Positions 63,801 through 64,000 of a stretch of DNA of 64,000 nt are shown here, piece after piece. Location: NCBI RefSeq assembly GCF_020883455.1, contig NZ_CP086615.1, forward strand, positions 4,084,501-4,148,500, read 5' to 3'. Below the pieces are notes generated by a model. That model did no database searches. It was not told the DNA's origin and was given only the letters and a program-made list of their open reading frames with translations. Both the position numbers and the translations under genes were made by a program. Each line of letters begins with the position of its first letter. Position 1 is the first letter of the stretch. Origin of the DNA: Spiribacter halobius. Lineage in GTDB: Bacteria; Pseudomonadota; Gammaproteobacteria; Nitrococcales; Nitrococcaceae.

Positions 63801-64000
63801 CGGCACGGTGACCGCGTGCCGCTTACCATCAGGCATGAACTCATTGACGGTGATGCCCAGGGTGAGCATGTCGTGCACCGCCTCGTTGGCCGACATCAAC
63901 CCCTCGGCCAGTCCCGGCGCGGCGAGCGTGCTGAGCACCTGCTGGATGCCTTCGCTGGAGAGCCGATAGGTCTCGGCCTTGTACTCGAAGCGGTGCTGGC
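60882..64000 (-). CDS. hsdR: Type I restriction enzyme R subunit, partial
   Basis: At least 1,039 residues; the frame remains open to the right edge, so the N-terminus is missing. The nuclease domain has RRPDVVGFLNGIPVVVIEAKRA (PD-ExK type). The translocase has Walker A WHTTGSGKSFTM, VVVVTDRVDLEKQL, the DEAD-like box VLVDEGHRSH, IAFTGTPLL and QAIARVNRLHE (motif VI). The C-terminal helical domain follows. It needs HsdM and HsdS, presumably encoded to the right of the window. Confidence 0.95.
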   Translation of the reverse strand, partial: QHRFEYKAETYRLSSEGIQQVLSTLAAPGLAEGLMSANEAVHDMLTLGITVNEFMPDGKRHAVTVPLVDWDDIDRNSFLVTEEMEVQNASATGHRRPDVVGFLNGIPVVVIEAKRAASGNPNKSMIDESISQMLRNQGVQEIPYLFAFAQVLVAVSQTQGRYGTTRTPRKFWSLWKEERISEVEREAIKNRPLSDEQVDALFADRAPAVRDHFEQLWSGPVLPTEQDELLIGILSPARLLKLLRYYILFYKNEKIIARYQQFFGIEELLEKVSQVDAKGSRQGGVIWHTTGSGKSFTMVFLSKLLVLHESLKQCRVVVVTDRVDLEKQLSRTFAAAGALGLASVSTGEAGHARVGSGRELAWQIGKGNQRVIFTLVQKFLSAIKYKECYNPRENLLVLVDEGHRSHGGENHQRMRKALPRAGYIAFTGTPLLKKDRQETVDTFGPIVHAYTMRRAVEDKTVAPLLYEERRPALDVNQEAIDNWFETITQGLSDDQKADLKRKYAKRGAIYGAENRIRLIAWDIAIHFNQHFKKLGKSLKGQVACDSKLSAIRFKKFLDETELVTSRVVISPPDTREGHSEVDEAELPEVQQWWSNNVQGDPYEYERQAIEHFGMEGDPDLLIVVDKLLTGFDEPLNAVLYIDKPLKGHNLIQAIARVNRLHEEKAYGLLIDYRGILAELDTAIKQYQNLEEHTQGGYDIDDIDGLYRSVSTEYKRLPKLHEKLWSFFQGVENTYDQEAFRQVLMPRYETDSEGVEYDARQKLREDFYEALTEFGVCLQVARSSHSFFEDKSFTEAMLNTYKRDLKFFTELRQIARQDAQETVDYSAYEKQIRKLVDRDVVGLKVKEGEGTYEVDRLGQNPEEWDDQKTRNEADTIRTRTRKTIEQDLRDDPYAQKVFSELLKKAIEEADALFDHPVKQYALFRAFEDRVNERRTPGIPEALASRPHAKAYFGVFRLVMGDEEVDARMEEDADELIQLALKIDETVADVVAENTLNPGGIDAGIRKALLPDLFRRFGLDNANRILDQVVHIVRVGLRRD

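Noticed and set aside
1-64000. CRISPR array or Cas genes to go with the Tn7-like element
   Set aside because: No regularly spaced direct repeats and no Cas-like protein are visible.

Overview
The window is about 64 kb of high-GC bacterial chromosome. The gene families (TctC/Bug receptor, TRAP transporter, FGGY kinase, AtoE plus acetoacetyl-CoA synthetase, IS66/IS3/IS1182 elements, Tn7-like transposition genes) fit a proteobacterium, most likely a gammaproteobacterium of the Halomonas or Ectothiorhodospira kind. That placement is an inference from gene content; no rRNA or tRNA gene is visible.

Layout. 1-2,708: a leftward group of a Crp/Fnr-type regulator, an SDR dehydrogenase and a TctC/Bug solute receptor that runs off the left edge. 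3,078-17,260: a mosaic of mobile and broken DNA. An intact IS66 element (4,291-7,062) sits inside a Xre/ParS-type antitoxin gene. A 4,755-bp element (8,785-13,539) with perfect 25-bp inverted repeats and an 11-bp target duplication carries a zinc-ribbon transposase, an RHH protein and a XamI-type methylase and endonuclease, and it splits a serine recombinase gene. After it come a second antitoxin relic, a nucleotidyltransferase, a tightly coupled phosphoesterase/exonuclease cassette and an orphan Xre regulator. 18,003-20,171: a large exported protein of unknown function and an IS3 relic.

20,269-31,957 is one leftward catabolic operon: GntR regulator, TRAP transporter (DctPQM), aldehyde dehydrogenase, Fe-alcohol dehydrogenase, Ldh-type dehydrogenase, RraA-type lyase, class I aldolase, Zn-alcohol dehydrogenase and FGGY kinase. 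It would import, oxidise, phosphorylate and cleave a small polyol or hydroxy-acid whose identity is not clear. 32,247-41,108 is a second leftward operon: TetR regulator, AtoE-type short-chain fatty acid transporter, acetoacetyl-CoA synthetase, thiolase-like protein with its DUF35 partner, acetyl-CoA acetyltransferase, MaoC hydratase and MFS transporter. It would take up, activate and degrade acetoacetate or related short acids. Each operon has recognisable operator-like repeats at its regulator.

41,443-64,000 is again accessory DNA. A single gene for a SIR2-STAND-TPR protein with a C-terminal cold-shock-like domain (a probable anti-phage NADase) is broken by an IS3 element; removing the IS restores one 1,035-residue frame. 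An IS1182 element, an SDR gene, a VOC gene and small genes follow. A Tn7-like module (tnsA-tnsB-tnsC-tniQ, with a convergent tnsD-like gene) is followed by a YgjP-type metalloprotease and the hsdR gene of a type I restriction system that runs off the right edge. The most notable items are the transposon-borne XamI-type restriction system, whose promoter contains two copies of the family's GTCGAC target, and the interrupted SIR2-STAND-cold-shock gene.
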